DNA of 64,000 nt from UBA5859 sp041940025 (GCA_041940025.1 JBGTSY010000001.1:124001-188000), one strand, 5' to 3'; positions 43,611-54,021 are shown, counted from the stretch's first letter. The notes: a model not told the origin generated them from the letters alone. Made by a program: numbers and translations.

Positions 43611-45749
43611 CTACCCCCGACCTCGACTGATTTTGGCGACAATTGGCAAAGACTTTAATCGTCGCATAATTGAGGCAAGATGAACTCTGTTACGTACGTC
43701 AATTGTAAACTTCAATGCACTCCAGCGCCCATCTCTCTCTTCAATATGGACATTAATAATATTGGCGTCTTCCTTTGCTATCTCAGCAGATAATAATGCC
43801 AACACACCTCGCTGATCCGCCACCTGACAACGCACTTCGACAGGAAATTCCCCTTCCCCTTCTGTGTCCCAATAAACGTTAATCCATTTTTCAGGCCGGT
43901 GTCGAAAATCTGCAATACTCTTGCAAAAGTCGGTATGAATGACAATACCCTTTCCGGCACTCACAAATCCCTGAATGGCGTCTCCGGGAATGGGATAACA
44001 ACATTTTGCAAACGTTACTACCATGCCTTCGGTACCTTTGATTCCCAAGGAGGTATCGGAACGGGGTATTAAATCTTGTACTGATTCAAGATTTTTTGCT
44101 TTATCTATTTCGCCCAACTGTTTTGCCACTAATACTGGGATACGGTTTCCAAGACCAATTTCCTGAAACAGTTGCTGCTCTGACTCAAGATGATACAGCG
44201 CTACTACTGCCTTCATTTTTTTTGCGGAAATTTGTTCCAAATCCATATTTTGTGCATTCAGAGCTTTAGTGAGTAACCGCCTGCCCAACTCTATGGATTG
44301 TTCCTTTTTTTGATTCTTTAAATAGGCCCTAATATATGCACGGGCTTTACTGGTCACTACAAAATTCAAAAAAGCAGGATTGGGACGCGCTCCAGGTGAC
44401 GTCACAATCTCAACTGTCTGCCCATTTACCAGCGGTGTGCTCAAAGGCGCCAATCGGCGATCGATACGTGCCGCCACGCAAGAATTACCCACATCCGTGT
44501 GCACCGCATAAGCAAAATCTACTGCGGTCGCCCCTCTGGGTAATTCTAAGATTTTGCCTTTTGGCGTAAACACATACACTTCATCGGGGAACAGATCAAT
44601 TTTGACGTTCTCCAGAAATTCCAGAGAATCGACAGTATTTTGCTGTAACTCCAGTAGGTTTCTTAACCATTCACGTGCTTTTACCTGTGCGCTATTCGAC
44701 GTGCCTTGATTCAGACGTTCTGCCTTATACAACCAATGGGCGGCTATCCCGGCATCCGCCATGCGATTCATATCGAAAGTTCTAATCTGTACTTCTAATG
44801 GCACGCCTTTAGGCCCAAACAAAACTGTGTGAAGCGATTGATATCCGTTCGCCTTAGGAATAGCAATGTAATCCTTAAATTTTCCGGGTACAGGTTTATA
44901 GAGATTATGTACTACACCCAAAGCACGATAACACTCATCGACTTCCCGCACTAAGATTCGGCATGCATACATATCTGTGACTTCAGAAAAACTGAGCCCT
45001 TTTTCTTTCATCTTGCGATACAGACTGTATAGATGTTTCTCCCGGCTGATTACCTCTGCTTCGATCTGCTGCGAGTGGATGCGCTCCTTTAATACTTCGT
45101 TAATTTTCTGCATCATCTCTCGTCTTCGACCACCCGTTTTCTGTACAGCATGTGTCAAAGTACGGTAGCGCATTGGGTACAAAACCGATAATCCTAAATC
45201 TTCCAACTCTAGTCGCAATTGATGCATACCCAAACGATTCGCGATGGGTGCATAGATATCTAATGTTTCTCGAGCGATGCGTTTTTGTTGATCAGAACCC
45301 AGGGCGCCAATGGTACGCATATTATGTAACCGATCCGCCAACTTCACGATAATCACGCGAATATCCTTCACCATCGCTAACATCATTTTGCGAAAACTGG
45401 CTGCCTGACGTTCGGCGCGGGTTTCGAACTTAATTTTTGTTAACTTGGTGACACCGTCCACCAGCTCTGCAACCTCTTCCCCAAATCGATTGGCCAAATC
45501 GTCTTTAGTCACAGAAGTATCTTCAAGAACATCATGTAAAATAGCAGCCATAATACTTTGAAAATCCATGTGCATGGCGGATAGAACTTCAGCCACCTGC
45601 AATGGATGGACGATATAGGGTTCACCGGTGGCACGGAATTGGCCTTCATGAGCTCGTGCGCTAAAATCATACGCTCGATATATTTCCGCTACCTGCTCAT
45701 GAGGTAGATAGCTCTCTAGAGAAACGCAAAGATCTTCGATTTGATACAT
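43611..45749 (-). CDS. spoT: bifunctional (p)ppGpp synthetase/hydrolase SpoT
   Basis: SpoT makes and destroys the stringent-response alarmone. The HD hydrolase domain (residues ~25-180) has HDVLEDT and ADRLHNMRT. The synthetase domain (~215-330) has SLYRKMKEKG and FKDYIAIPKANGYQSLHT, where the specificity loop reads KFKD rather than the more common RFKD. TGS (~375-440) and C-terminal ACT (~635-712) domains follow. An intact HD motif separates it from a RelA-type enzyme. It follows rpoZ, as in E. coli. Confidence 0.96.
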   Translation of the reverse strand: MYQIEDLCVSLESYLPHEQVAEIYRAYDFSARAHEGQFRATGEPYIVHPLQVAEVLSAMHMDFQSIMAAILHDVLEDTSVTKDDLANRFGEEVAELVDGVTKLTKIKFETRAERQAASFRKMMLAMVKDIRVIIVKLADRLHNMRTIGALGSDQQKRIARETLDIYAPIANRLGMHQLRLELEDLGLSVLYPMRYRTLTHAVQKTGGRRREMMQKINEVLKERIHSQQIEAEVISREKHLYSLYRKMKEKGLSFSEVTDMYACRILVREVDECYRALGVVHNLYKPVPGKFKDYIAIPKANGYQSLHTVLFGPKGVPLEVQIRTFDMNRMADAGIAAHWLYKAERLNQGTSNSAQVKAREWLRNLLELQQNTVDSLEFLENVKIDLFPDEVYVFTPKGKILELPRGATAVDFAYAVHTDVGNSCVAARIDRRLAPLSTPLVNGQTVEIVTSPGARPNPAFLNFVVTSKARAYIRAYLKNQKKEQSIELGRRLLTKALNAQNMDLEQISAKKMKAVVALYHLESEQQLFQEIGLGNRIPVLVAKQLGEIDKAKNLESVQDLIPRSDTSLGIKGTEGMVVTFAKCCYPIPGDAIQGFVSAGKGIVIHTDFCKSIADFRHRPEKWINVYWDTEGEGEFPVEVRCQVADQRGVLALLSAEIAKEDANIINVHIEERDGRWSALKFTIDVRNRVHLASIMRRLKSLPIVAKISRGRG

Positions 45750-45824
45750 TACCCACCCATAAGTTAAAGATGGGCCTGTCTACTCAGGGTGAGAAAATCA
45801 AAAAGAGAGTGGGAAGAATGAAAA

Positions 45825-46127
45825 TTAAATTTCTGGGAGTTCTTCTGATGGGGTAATTGATCGTTCAAGTTCCATTTCCAAAGTTTGAGTTAACTGCTCT
45901 TCCGTTAGAGCCTTATCTTTAGAGACTTGATCTTGTCGCAATGCCTGCACTTCGATGGTCTGGGCAGCCATTTCCCGCAAGGCCATAACCGTCGGTTTAT
46001 CATTTTCCCATTCCAAGGTAGCCTCGCTTCCGGACATTAATTGCCGCGCTCGCTTGGTGGCCAGTAGTACCAATTCAAAACGATTATCAACGTTTTCCAA
46101 ACAATCTTCTACCGTTACTCGCGCCAT
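45825..46127 (-). CDS. rpoZ: RNA polymerase omega subunit
   Basis: This is the 100-residue omega subunit that supports beta' folding and couples ppGpp to RNA polymerase. The N-terminal MARVTVEDCLENVDNRFELVL and the RARQLMSG segment are strongly conserved, with an acidic, variable tail. It lies between gmk and spoT, the standard order. Confidence 0.95.
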   Translation of the reverse strand: MARVTVEDCLENVDNRFELVLLATKRARQLMSGSEATLEWENDKPTVMALREMAAQTIEVQALRQDQVSKDKALTEEQLTQTLEMELERSITPSEELPEI

Positions 46128-46194
46128 AGTCCACCTCTAAATATGTAGATAAAATTCTAAAAATCATCATCTAGTTTAACAAAAATCAATCGTT

Positions 46195-46809
46195 TCAGGC
46201 CAACAATTCCTTGACTAACCTCTTCATCTCAAGGGAATCCTTAGCGCGCTTCAGTCTCTCAGCTGCCAAGATTGCCTCCAGCTTATCTAAAGCCAAATCA
46301 AAATCATCGTTCACCACTAGATAGGTAAAATCTTCATAGTGACTGATTTCCGTACTGGCCTCATCCAGTCGACCCAGAATAACTTCTTCGGAGTCTTGAC
46401 CACGACCGCGTAATCGCTGCTGTAATATAGCGCGAGACGGCGGCAGTATAAAAATAGTAATGCAATCCTGACGCCATTGACGCACCTGGGCCGCGCCCTG
46501 CCAGTCAATTTCTAAGATGATGTCCTGACCCGCCTCTAATTGCGCCTCTACCCACTGCTTTGAGGTGCCATAATAATGGCCAAATACTGAGGCTTGCTCC
46601 AAGAAATCACCCTGTTGAGACATTTCCTGAAACTCACTGTCATCGACAAAATGATAATGCACGCCCTGTTGTTCACCCGAGCGTTTGCTTCTAGTGGTGT
46701 GCGAAATCGACAGGGTTAAATTGGACTGGCTTTCCACCAGGGCATTGACTAGTGAAGTTTTTCCCGCACCGGAGGGAGCGGAGACCACGATCAGAAGACC
46801 CTTGTTCAA
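46195..46809 (-). CDS. gmk: guanylate kinase
   Basis: Gmk phosphorylates GMP to GDP. The P-loop is SAPSGAGKTSLV (residues 10-21), and the GMP-binding segment is SHTTRSKRSGEQQGVHYHFV near 36-55. The lid region holds RLRGRGQDSEEVILGRL near 133-149. Length is 204. The start appears to be TTG at 46809. It is 29 bases from yicC and is followed by rpoZ. Confidence 0.95.
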   Translation of the reverse strand: MNKGLLIVVSAPSGAGKTSLVNALVESQSNLTLSISHTTRSKRSGEQQGVHYHFVDDSEFQEMSQQGDFLEQASVFGHYYGTSKQWVEAQLEAGQDIILEIDWQGAAQVRQWRQDCITIFILPPSRAILQQRLRGRGQDSEEVILGRLDEASTEISHYEDFTYLVVNDDFDLALDKLEAILAAERLKRAKDSLEMKRLVKELLA

Positions 46810-46838
46810 TCTAAATCGTTCCCATGCAAAAGCGATAA

Positions 46839-47705
46839 TTATTCGACGTTCTGTACCTGTTCGCGCATCTGCTCAATTAACACCTTCAGATCTACAGAAG
46901 CGCTGGTGATTCTTTGGTCAGTGGATTTGGATCCTAGTGTATTTGCTTCCCGATTTAACTCCTGCATAAGAAAATCTAAGCGTCGACCGATTGCTCCCCC
47001 TTTCGACAATACCCTGTCCACTTCATCGCAATGAGTATTGATGCGATCCAGCTCTTCGTCCACATCCACTTTTTGTGCATAGAGCACCATTTCCTGCTCT
47101 AATCGCCCTGCGTCCGCTTCAAGATTGAGCTCGCTGAGGCGATCACGAATCCTCTGTTTCTGAGCCATTAGGATAGTCGGCACCGCCTCTCTTACTTCCA
47201 CGACAATGTGTCGAATCGCATGAATGCGATCCCGTAACATTTCAGATATGGCAATCCCTTCCGTCATTCGGGCATGGATCAATCCTGCCACCGCCTCTTC
47301 AAACACCACCTCAACCGCCTCGTGAATCGGCCCCCAATCTACATCTGCCCCTTCTACCACGCCGGGCCATCGCATCGCATCACTGACAGAGAAATCCGCG
47401 TCCACATCTAGCAGGGTGGCAATCTGATTGGCGGCATCCCCGAGGGACTGTACTATCTCTTCATTAATAGACACGCTGCTGCTTACTGAGGGATCTAACT
47501 GACAACGAATAAAGCATTCAACTTTACCGCGGCTTAAATTTTCTTTAATAATTTGCCTTAGCCGAGCCTCAAGAGCTCTTAATTCTTCTGGGATCTTAAA
47601 ATAAATATCTAAAAAGCGATGATTAACTGCACGAAGCTCGCAGGTCAGGCTACCCCATTCCGATTGAAATGCTTTGTGGACAAACCCTGTCATGCTGGCG
47701 ACCAT
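46839..47705 (-). CDS. yicC: YicC/YloC-family endoribonuclease
   Basis: YicC proteins are metal-dependent RNases that turn over RNA and some small RNAs. The N-terminal MTGF opening and LRAVNHRFLDIYFKIPEEL near 24-42 are characteristic. The C-terminal domain has DVDEELDRINTH and the ending LMQELNREANTLGSKS near 252-267. Length (288) is typical. It is the first gene of the leftward yicC-gmk-rpoZ-spoT set. Confidence 0.93.
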   Translation of the reverse strand: MVASMTGFVHKAFQSEWGSLTCELRAVNHRFLDIYFKIPEELRALEARLRQIIKENLSRGKVECFIRCQLDPSVSSSVSINEEIVQSLGDAANQIATLLDVDADFSVSDAMRWPGVVEGADVDWGPIHEAVEVVFEEAVAGLIHARMTEGIAISEMLRDRIHAIRHIVVEVREAVPTILMAQKQRIRDRLSELNLEADAGRLEQEMVLYAQKVDVDEELDRINTHCDEVDRVLSKGGAIGRRLDFLMQELNREANTLGSKSTDQRITSASVDLKVLIEQMREQVQNVE

Positions 47706-47886
47706 TTCTACTCCTTAATGATGGTTTTATATACTGACCTCGACTTTGCTATTTAAGGTAGTGCATTTTTTTGATATGTATTGGCACCAATTGTAGTGAC
47801 GTGTAACGATTTCTTAAGAGATCACTAGTTAGCATGAAAATTTCATAAAAATCAAGCAAATCCCGACACTTAATTGCCTCTCGCGC

Positions 47887-49314
47887 TCAGTTTTCAGAGA
47901 CGACGAGAATTTTCATTGAGTTCGTTCCACCCCGCACACCTTTATGATCACCTTTAGTTAAGACCACCGAGTCCCCGGGCGCCAAGGCAACGCTTTCCCG
48001 CAGAGCTGTTATTGCGGCCTGATTGACTTGCTGATAGTCATAGTCTCCGGGATTGAAATAGATGGGTGTGACACCCCGATAAAGTGCCATGCGTCGCAGA
48101 CACTGCTCTTTCCCAGATAGTCCGTATATTGGGATCCCCGACTCAATTCGTGACATCCACAACGCCGTCATACCAGACTCTGTCAATGCAATCAGTGCCT
48201 TACAATTCAGTTTATTGGCAGTATACATGGCGGCAGCAGCGATGGCCTGATCCACTCTGGGCGTGGGCGCGCGAAAGCGACGATCTTCAGCACGATCAAT
48301 ACGCTGCTTCTCAGCTTCTGCGCAGATGCGCCCCATTGCTTGTACCGCCTTATCGGGAAACGCGCCGGTTGCCGTTTCCGCAGAGAGCATCACCGCATCG
48401 GTGCCATCATAAACTGCATTGGCGACGTCAAATACTTCTGCACGGGTAGGCACAGGTTGATGAATCATTGACTCCATCATCTGCGTGGCGACAATGACGG
48501 CCCTTGAGAGTTTTCGCGCCTGACGGATAATGCGCTTTTGCATCGCGGGTAACTCTGCATCACCCACCTCCACGCCTAAATCGCCCCGGGCCACCATAAT
48601 GGCATCCGAGACCGCAATGATTTCATCCAATGCCTCAATCGCCTCTGCTCTTTCTATCTTAGCCACCAACGCGCCTTCACCGCCTGCTTGGCGCAACAGA
48701 GAACGCGCATGCTCCATGTCCTGGGCGCAACTTGGAAAAGAGACCGCCAAATAGTCCGCGCCCACTTCCGCTGCGAGTTGAATATCTTCTATGTCCTTAT
48801 CGGTTAACGCCGGGGCGGACAATCCACCTCCTTGCAAATTGATGCCTTTGAGGCTGCTCAGTTTTCCACCCACGAGCACGGAGCAATGAATTTTCGACCC
48901 AATGACTTCAGTTACCTTCAGTGAGATGCGGCCATCATCCAACACCAACACATGCTCTGCACGCACGTCTTTAGCTAAATTTTTATAGGTGACGCTCACT
49001 TGATGCTGATTTCCGCTGTGCTCATTCAGATCAGTGTCCAATGTAAATGACTGACCTTCCTTCAGCACCACAGCATCCTCAACGAATCTGCCGATGCGGA
49101 TTTTTGGGCCCTGTAGATCCAGCAACAACGCCACCGCTCTGTTGTGTCGTTGCGACAGCTCACGCACCAACGCCACACGTTTGCGATGTCCATCACGAGA
49201 TCCATGGGAGAGATTCAGCCGGATTAAATCGACGCCCGCCAGAATCAAGCGTTCCATCACTTCCGGCGTGTCACAGGCAGGCCCCATAGTGGCAACAATT
49301 TTCGTTCGGCGCAT
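47887..49314 (-). CDS. pyk: pyruvate kinase
   Basis: Pyruvate kinase makes ATP and pyruvate from phosphoenolpyruvate. Landmarks in the 475 residues are RRTKIVATMGPA at the start, RLNLSHG near 33-39, the active-site Lys in ALVAKIERAEAIEAL near 222, MVARGDLGVE near 241 and MMESMI near 278. The C-terminal effector domain ends at about 475. It resembles the PykA group. It is the last gene of tkt-gap-pgk-pyk in the window. Confidence 0.95.
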   Translation of the reverse strand: MRRTKIVATMGPACDTPEVMERLILAGVDLIRLNLSHGSRDGHRKRVALVRELSQRHNRAVALLLDLQGPKIRIGRFVEDAVVLKEGQSFTLDTDLNEHSGNQHQVSVTYKNLAKDVRAEHVLVLDDGRISLKVTEVIGSKIHCSVLVGGKLSSLKGINLQGGGLSAPALTDKDIEDIQLAAEVGADYLAVSFPSCAQDMEHARSLLRQAGGEGALVAKIERAEAIEALDEIIAVSDAIMVARGDLGVEVGDAELPAMQKRIIRQARKLSRAVIVATQMMESMIHQPVPTRAEVFDVANAVYDGTDAVMLSAETATGAFPDKAVQAMGRICAEAEKQRIDRAEDRRFRAPTPRVDQAIAAAAMYTANKLNCKALIALTESGMTALWMSRIESGIPIYGLSGKEQCLRRMALYRGVTPIYFNPGDYDYQQVNQAAITALRESVALAPGDSVVLTKGDHKGVRGGTNSMKILVVSEN

Positions 49315-49334
49315 CTATCTAGCTCGGTTATCCA

Positions 49335-50513
49335 TCATGGGTTGACATGTTGCTCTAACGCAGCGACCGCTGGCAATGTTTTACCTTCCAGGAATTCAAG
49401 AAATGCGCCACCGCCGGTGGAAATATAGGAAACTTGTTCATCAATGCCAAATTGGTGAATGGCTGCCAGGGTGTCGCCACCCCCGGCCACAGAGAAAGCC
49501 TCCGACTCAGCTATCGCCAACGCCAAGGCTTTGGTTCCAGCGGCAAACTCAGGATATTCAAAAACACCCACGGGCCCATTCCAGATCACCGTACCAGCTT
49601 GTTTAATCAGCTTCTCTACTGTGGCAATTGAGTTCGGCCCAATATCCACAATTCGGTCTCCCGCTTCTATTTCGGCTACCGCTTTTATTGTGACGTCAGC
49701 ATCAGCGGCAATCTTGTTTGCCACTACCACATCTTCCGGGATTGGAATGTGTGTGCCTTTTTGTTCTGCTTGTGCCATTAATTTTCTGGCTAAATCCAAC
49801 AATTCCGGCTCATAAAGAGACGCGCCCACACTCTGCCCCCCGGCAGCAATAAAGGTATTCGCAATCCCTCCGCCCACGATTAATTGATCCACTTGCTCGA
49901 TTAAGGATTCTAAAACAGATAGTTTAGTTGAGACTTTAGAGCCGCCGACAATGGCCACAAGTGGCCGCCTGGGGGCCTGAAAAGCTTGCGACAATGCATC
50001 CAATTCCGCCGCCAGTAAAGGACCAGCACAGGCAAGAGGCGCATAACGAGTGATGCCTTCAGTTGAGGCCTGAGCACGATGGGCAGTGCCAAAAGCATCC
50101 ATCACAAACAGATCACAGAGCATCGCCATACGTTTCGCCAAAACATCTTCGTTGGCATTTTCACCGACATTGAATCGCACATTCTCTCCAACACAGATCT
50201 CCCCCGGCTTCACCACCACGCCATCTATCCAGTTATCAACGAAAGATACTTTTTGTCCCAACAACTGTTCCAAACGCGCCGCCACCGGTGCTAAGGAGAA
50301 TCTGGGATCCGGCTCCCCCTCTTTCGGCCGGCCCAAGTGCGACATCACCATCACCGCCGCACCGGCTTCCACCGCATATTGGATCGTGGGCAGTGCGGCT
50401 ATTATTCGAGTTTCGTCGGTAATTTTATCCCCTGCCATGGGCACATTCAGATCTTCACGAATCAAAACACGCTTGTTTTTTAATTCTAGATCCTGCATTC
50501 GTAAGAATTTCAT
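49335..50513 (-). CDS. pgk: phosphoglycerate kinase
   Basis: Pgk interconverts 1,3-bisphosphoglycerate and 3-phosphoglycerate with ATP. Seen are RVLIREDLNVPM near 14-25, MSHLGRPKEGEPDPRFSL near 57-74, VAIVGGSKVSTKL near 187 and the C-terminal VAGGGDTLAAI near 347. Length (392) is normal. It is 20 bases upstream of pyk, and gap lies before it, so the block works in glycolysis or in the reductive direction of a Calvin cycle. Confidence 0.96.
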   Translation of the reverse strand: MKFLRMQDLELKNKRVLIREDLNVPMAGDKITDETRIIAALPTIQYAVEAGAAVMVMSHLGRPKEGEPDPRFSLAPVAARLEQLLGQKVSFVDNWIDGVVVKPGEICVGENVRFNVGENANEDVLAKRMAMLCDLFVMDAFGTAHRAQASTEGITRYAPLACAGPLLAAELDALSQAFQAPRRPLVAIVGGSKVSTKLSVLESLIEQVDQLIVGGGIANTFIAAGGQSVGASLYEPELLDLARKLMAQAEQKGTHIPIPEDVVVANKIAADADVTIKAVAEIEAGDRIVDIGPNSIATVEKLIKQAGTVIWNGPVGVFEYPEFAAGTKALALAIAESEAFSVAGGGDTLAAIHQFGIDEQVSYISTGGGAFLEFLEGKTLPAVAALEQHVNP

Positions 50514-50588
50514 ACTTTCCTTATCTCAAACTTGATAACGGGTTAGGAGTTGTGATGTAGATTAATTCAGTCTGGCTCAATTTTTAGC

Positions 50589-51596
50589 TTACTGCAATTG
50601 ACTCCAATAGCAGCTGGTATCCAGCAATCGATTGGCAAAACCCCATTCATTATCATACCAAGACAACATTTTGATTAAATTTCCACTTTGCTTGGTCATC
50701 TGCACATCCAAAATTGCCGAAGCAGGGTGCTGTAAAAAATCTACCGAGACTAAAGGCTCATCAGTCACCGATAAGATCCCCGCCAGGTGTTGCTCAGAGG
50801 CAGCAACAAGTGTCGCATTAATCTCATCTGCGCTGACCATTTCGGAAAACTGTAAAGTGATCTCTAGGGCAGACACATTCAAAGTGGGTACGCGCATCAC
50901 CCAACCTGCAAACTTATTGGCCAACTGGGGCATCACCAACCCTAAAGCATCAGTGGCCCCTGTTTTTGTGGGCACGATGGACTGAATGGCGCTACGGGCC
51001 AAACGATAATCTTCATGTGGTCCATCCTGCAGGTTCTGATCTGCAGTAGTGGCATGAATACTGGTGATGGTCCCGGACACTATAGACCAGCGGTGCACTA
51101 AAGGCTGCAATAGGGTTGCCAAACAATTTGTTGTACAAGAGGCATTGGAAACCAGATTCATGTTGGCGTTTAATTGATGATGGTTTACCCCGTAACTTAT
51201 AGTTGCATCTAACTGACCCTGAATGGGCGAAGCGGTGAGTATTTTCTTTAAACTACCGCTGATTAAGGGCGACAACTGATCGCTATGCCGGTATTGTCCG
51301 CTCGCTTCAATCAATAAATGTGGTTCAGATCCCTGCCAATCGAATGTTTCCAAAGACGAGTTTCTAAGGTAAGAAATAGTCTGGCCAGCTACCTGTAATT
51401 GACCAGCGAGCGCGCTAACTGGGACGTCCAAGGCACCGTAGGTGGAGTCATGTTGAAACAGATGTGCAGCCAGCTCTACGGGCATGGGATCGTTGACAGC
51501 GACTAAACGTAATCCTCGATCTTGGGATCCCGTACACAACAGTCGCGCCACCGCACGACCGATGCGGCCAAAGCCATTAATTGCTACATTGATCAT
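50589..51596 (-). CDS. gap: type I glyceraldehyde-3-phosphate dehydrogenase
   Basis: This is the phosphorylating GAPDH, 335 residues. The NAD(P)-binding start is INGFGRIGRAVARL. Catalytic C154 lies in SNASCTTNCLA and H181 in SIHATTADQ. The HATT motif fits GAPDH better than erythrose-4-phosphate dehydrogenase (Epd), which carries a different sequence after the His; the neighbours tkt and pgk occur with either. The adenine-ribose site reads VNDPM, with Asp, suggesting NAD use, but cofactor choice cannot be settled by eye. Confidence 0.9.
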   Translation of the reverse strand: MINVAINGFGRIGRAVARLLCTGSQDRGLRLVAVNDPMPVELAAHLFQHDSTYGALDVPVSALAGQLQVAGQTISYLRNSSLETFDWQGSEPHLLIEASGQYRHSDQLSPLISGSLKKILTASPIQGQLDATISYGVNHHQLNANMNLVSNASCTTNCLATLLQPLVHRWSIVSGTITSIHATTADQNLQDGPHEDYRLARSAIQSIVPTKTGATDALGLVMPQLANKFAGWVMRVPTLNVSALEITLQFSEMVSADEINATLVAASEQHLAGILSVTDEPLVSVDFLQHPASAILDVQMTKQSGNLIKMLSWYDNEWGFANRLLDTSCYWSQLQ

Positions 51597-51640
51597 TTGT
51601 TAGCATTAACCTTTACGGTATTGCGGTGACCTAGAGACCT

Positions 51641-53653
51641 TTAAGTCTGTTCTTCTAACAAACGATTGGCCCGGGAAACGATTTTGTCCACACTGAAACC
51701 AAATTTTTCAAACAAAGCCGGGCCCGGCGCTGAGGCACCAAAACTATCCATACCAATTGTGCACCCTTTGAGCCCCACATATCGATACCAATAGGTACTC
51801 TCCCCGGCTTCAATAGAGATCCGCGCAGTGATCTGTCCCGGCAGTACCGATTCTTTATAGGTGTCTTCCTGCTGTTCAAACCGTTCACAGCTGGGCATTG
51901 AAACGACACGCGTATGAATGCCCTGATTCGTTAACTGTTCCGCCGCCCCCATCGCTAAGGCCACTTCAGAGCCAGTGGCGATGAAAATTAGATCGGGCTC
52001 CTCTTTGCAGTCCTTTAGCACATAACCGCCGCGAGAAATATTAGCCAATTGCGCTTCAGTTCTAGGTTGATGTTCCAGAGTTTGCCGAGAGAATATTAAA
52101 CTGCTGGGGCCATTCTGATGTTCGATAGCAGATTTCCATGCAACAAATGACTCCACCGCATCACAGGGCCGCCACACCGTCATATTTGGCATCACTCTGA
52201 GACTGGAAAGGTGCTCAATAGGTTGATGTGTTGGACCGTCCTCCCCGAGTCCAATCGAGTCATGAGTAAAGACAAATATGGTTCTCAGTGACATCAATGC
52301 AGCCATGCGCAGGGCATTACGCGCATAATCTGAAAAAACTAGAAAGGTCCCCCCATATGGAATGAATCCCCGATGCAAGGCAATGCCGTTCATGATCGCC
52401 GCCATACCAAATTCACGTACGCCATAATATAGGTAGTTACCCTCTGGCTGGGCATTGATTCCCACACTACCTTGCCAAGCGGTTAAATTCGAACCCGTCA
52501 AATCAGCGGAACCGCCAAACAACTCCGGTAACAGATTACCGTAAGCATTCAACGCCATTTGCGACGCTTTGCGACTGGCCACAGAAGGTGCCTGCTGCAC
52601 CATATCAGCAATGAACGCACTCGATTTTTCATCCCAATCACTGATGAGTTGCGGTGAGGTGCGCCTGTTAAATTCGGCGGCCTGCTGCGGATACTGTGCC
52701 TGATAACGTTCAAATAACGCCTGCCAATCCCTTTGGCGCTGTTGGCCAAGCGCCACAGCATCCCAGCTATCATAGATCTCTTTGGGCATATCGAACGGTG
52801 CCTCATGCCAATCAAGCTGGTCTCGAGCGCCTTGGATCTCTTCGTCGCCTAGGGGTGCGCCGTGACAGGACTCTTTTCCTGCTTTATTGGGTGAGCCATA
52901 TCCAATCGTGGTTTTACAACAAATCAGCGTTGGTTTGTCAGTCTCACTTAACGCTGCCTGGATAGCAGTATCTATCTGTACGCTGTCATGTCCATCCACA
53001 TCTGCGAGTACCTGCCACCCGTAGGCGTCAAATCGCTTGACGGTATCATCTGAAAACCAGGGCGCGACCTCTCCATCTATGGAGATGCCGTTATCGTCAT
53101 AAAAAACTATTAACTTGCCGAGTTTCAACGTGCCTGCCAACGCACAAACCTCATGGGAAATCCCTTCCATCAAGCAACCATCCCCGGCAAAAACATAGGT
53201 TCGATGGTCCACCAGAGGAAAATCGGCATGATTAAATTGTGCCGCTAAAGTCTTTTCCGCAATGGCCATACCAACCGCATTGGCCAACCCCTGGCCTAGA
53301 GGTCCAGTGGTGGTTTCCACTCCTGGACATTCGTGGTATTCCGGGTGCCCTGCAGTCGGACTGCCTAACTGACGAAAATTTTTAATCTCCTCGATGGAGA
53401 GATCGTAACCAGTTAAATGGAGCAGGGAATAGAGCAACATAGAACCGTGTCCATTGGAGAGCACGAAGCGATCGCGATCAGACCAATTGGGATCTTTGGG
53501 ATTATGTTTAAGATATTTGCGCCAGAGCACCTGGGCGATGTCCGCCATGCCCATGGGCATACCAGGATGTCCGGAATTCGCTTGTTGCACTGCATCCATG
53601 CTCAAAGCTCGGATAGCATTCGCCAGTCGCTTTTCGTCAACCATGAGAGTCAC
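51641..53653 (-). CDS. tkt: transketolase
   Basis: Transketolase moves two-carbon units in the pentose phosphate and Calvin cycles using thiamine diphosphate. The 670 residues show the ThDP motif GDGCLMEGISHE near 155, GHPGMPMGMADI near 28, HDSIGLGEDGPTHQPIEHL near 468 and the C-terminal domain with GSEVALAM. It heads the tkt-gap-pgk-pyk transcript. Confidence 0.96.
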   Translation of the reverse strand: MTLMVDEKRLANAIRALSMDAVQQANSGHPGMPMGMADIAQVLWRKYLKHNPKDPNWSDRDRFVLSNGHGSMLLYSLLHLTGYDLSIEEIKNFRQLGSPTAGHPEYHECPGVETTTGPLGQGLANAVGMAIAEKTLAAQFNHADFPLVDHRTYVFAGDGCLMEGISHEVCALAGTLKLGKLIVFYDDNGISIDGEVAPWFSDDTVKRFDAYGWQVLADVDGHDSVQIDTAIQAALSETDKPTLICCKTTIGYGSPNKAGKESCHGAPLGDEEIQGARDQLDWHEAPFDMPKEIYDSWDAVALGQQRQRDWQALFERYQAQYPQQAAEFNRRTSPQLISDWDEKSSAFIADMVQQAPSVASRKASQMALNAYGNLLPELFGGSADLTGSNLTAWQGSVGINAQPEGNYLYYGVREFGMAAIMNGIALHRGFIPYGGTFLVFSDYARNALRMAALMSLRTIFVFTHDSIGLGEDGPTHQPIEHLSSLRVMPNMTVWRPCDAVESFVAWKSAIEHQNGPSSLIFSRQTLEHQPRTEAQLANISRGGYVLKDCKEEPDLIFIATGSEVALAMGAAEQLTNQGIHTRVVSMPSCERFEQQEDTYKESVLPGQITARISIEAGESTYWYRYVGLKGCTIGMDSFGASAPGPALFEKFGFSVDKIVSRANRLLEEQT

Positions 53654-54021
53654 TCTGAATTGTTAATTGCTAATTAATGTCAAATCTTCAATGGATCAGG
53701 ATCCATAAGCCCTTTGGCAACTTGCATGGATCTCTTCTGATAAAGAATAAAGAAAGCAGTTTTTGCTTCACCACAGGGCGATGACAGTAGCAATCAACTG
53801 TTTATTAAGGCAGACAATCTACCCGATTCTTACCTTGATTCAACCACTTCCAAAGTTTGCGGCGGTATTATATCAAGACTTTGTCTGTATTGGATTACCC
53901 GTTTCCCAATAGACAATGATTTATAGTGAATTTCGGTGTAAACTTCACTTCATATACTTATATATAAAACCAACTTAGTCACTCCTTAAGCTAAATTCAA
54001 AATTGAAGGAACATTTTTACC
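53654..54021. other. divergent intergenic region between tkt and metK
   Basis: About 370 bases hold no gene. The right end is very AT-rich and carries the probable metK promoter and an inverted repeat described separately. I see no SAM or SAH riboswitch-like fold. The left half must hold the tkt promoter, but no clear consensus stands out. Confidence 0.55.
53925..53958 (+). promoter_or_regulatory. inverted repeat and -10 element upstream of metK
   Basis: AGTGAA and TTCACT form a perfect 6-base inverted repeat (53925-53949, 13-base spacer). TATACT follows at 53953-53958 and looks like a -10 hexamer, placing the repeat over the -35 region, where a repressor or activator of the metK-ahcY-metF set could bind. 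It does not match MetJ boxes. The regulator is unknown. Confidence 0.35.

Noticed and set aside
50589..51596. Erythrose-4-phosphate dehydrogenase (Epd) as identity for the gap gene
   Set aside because: The catalytic His motif reads HATTADQ, as in GAPDH, not the Epd form; kept as GAPDH though not fully excluded.
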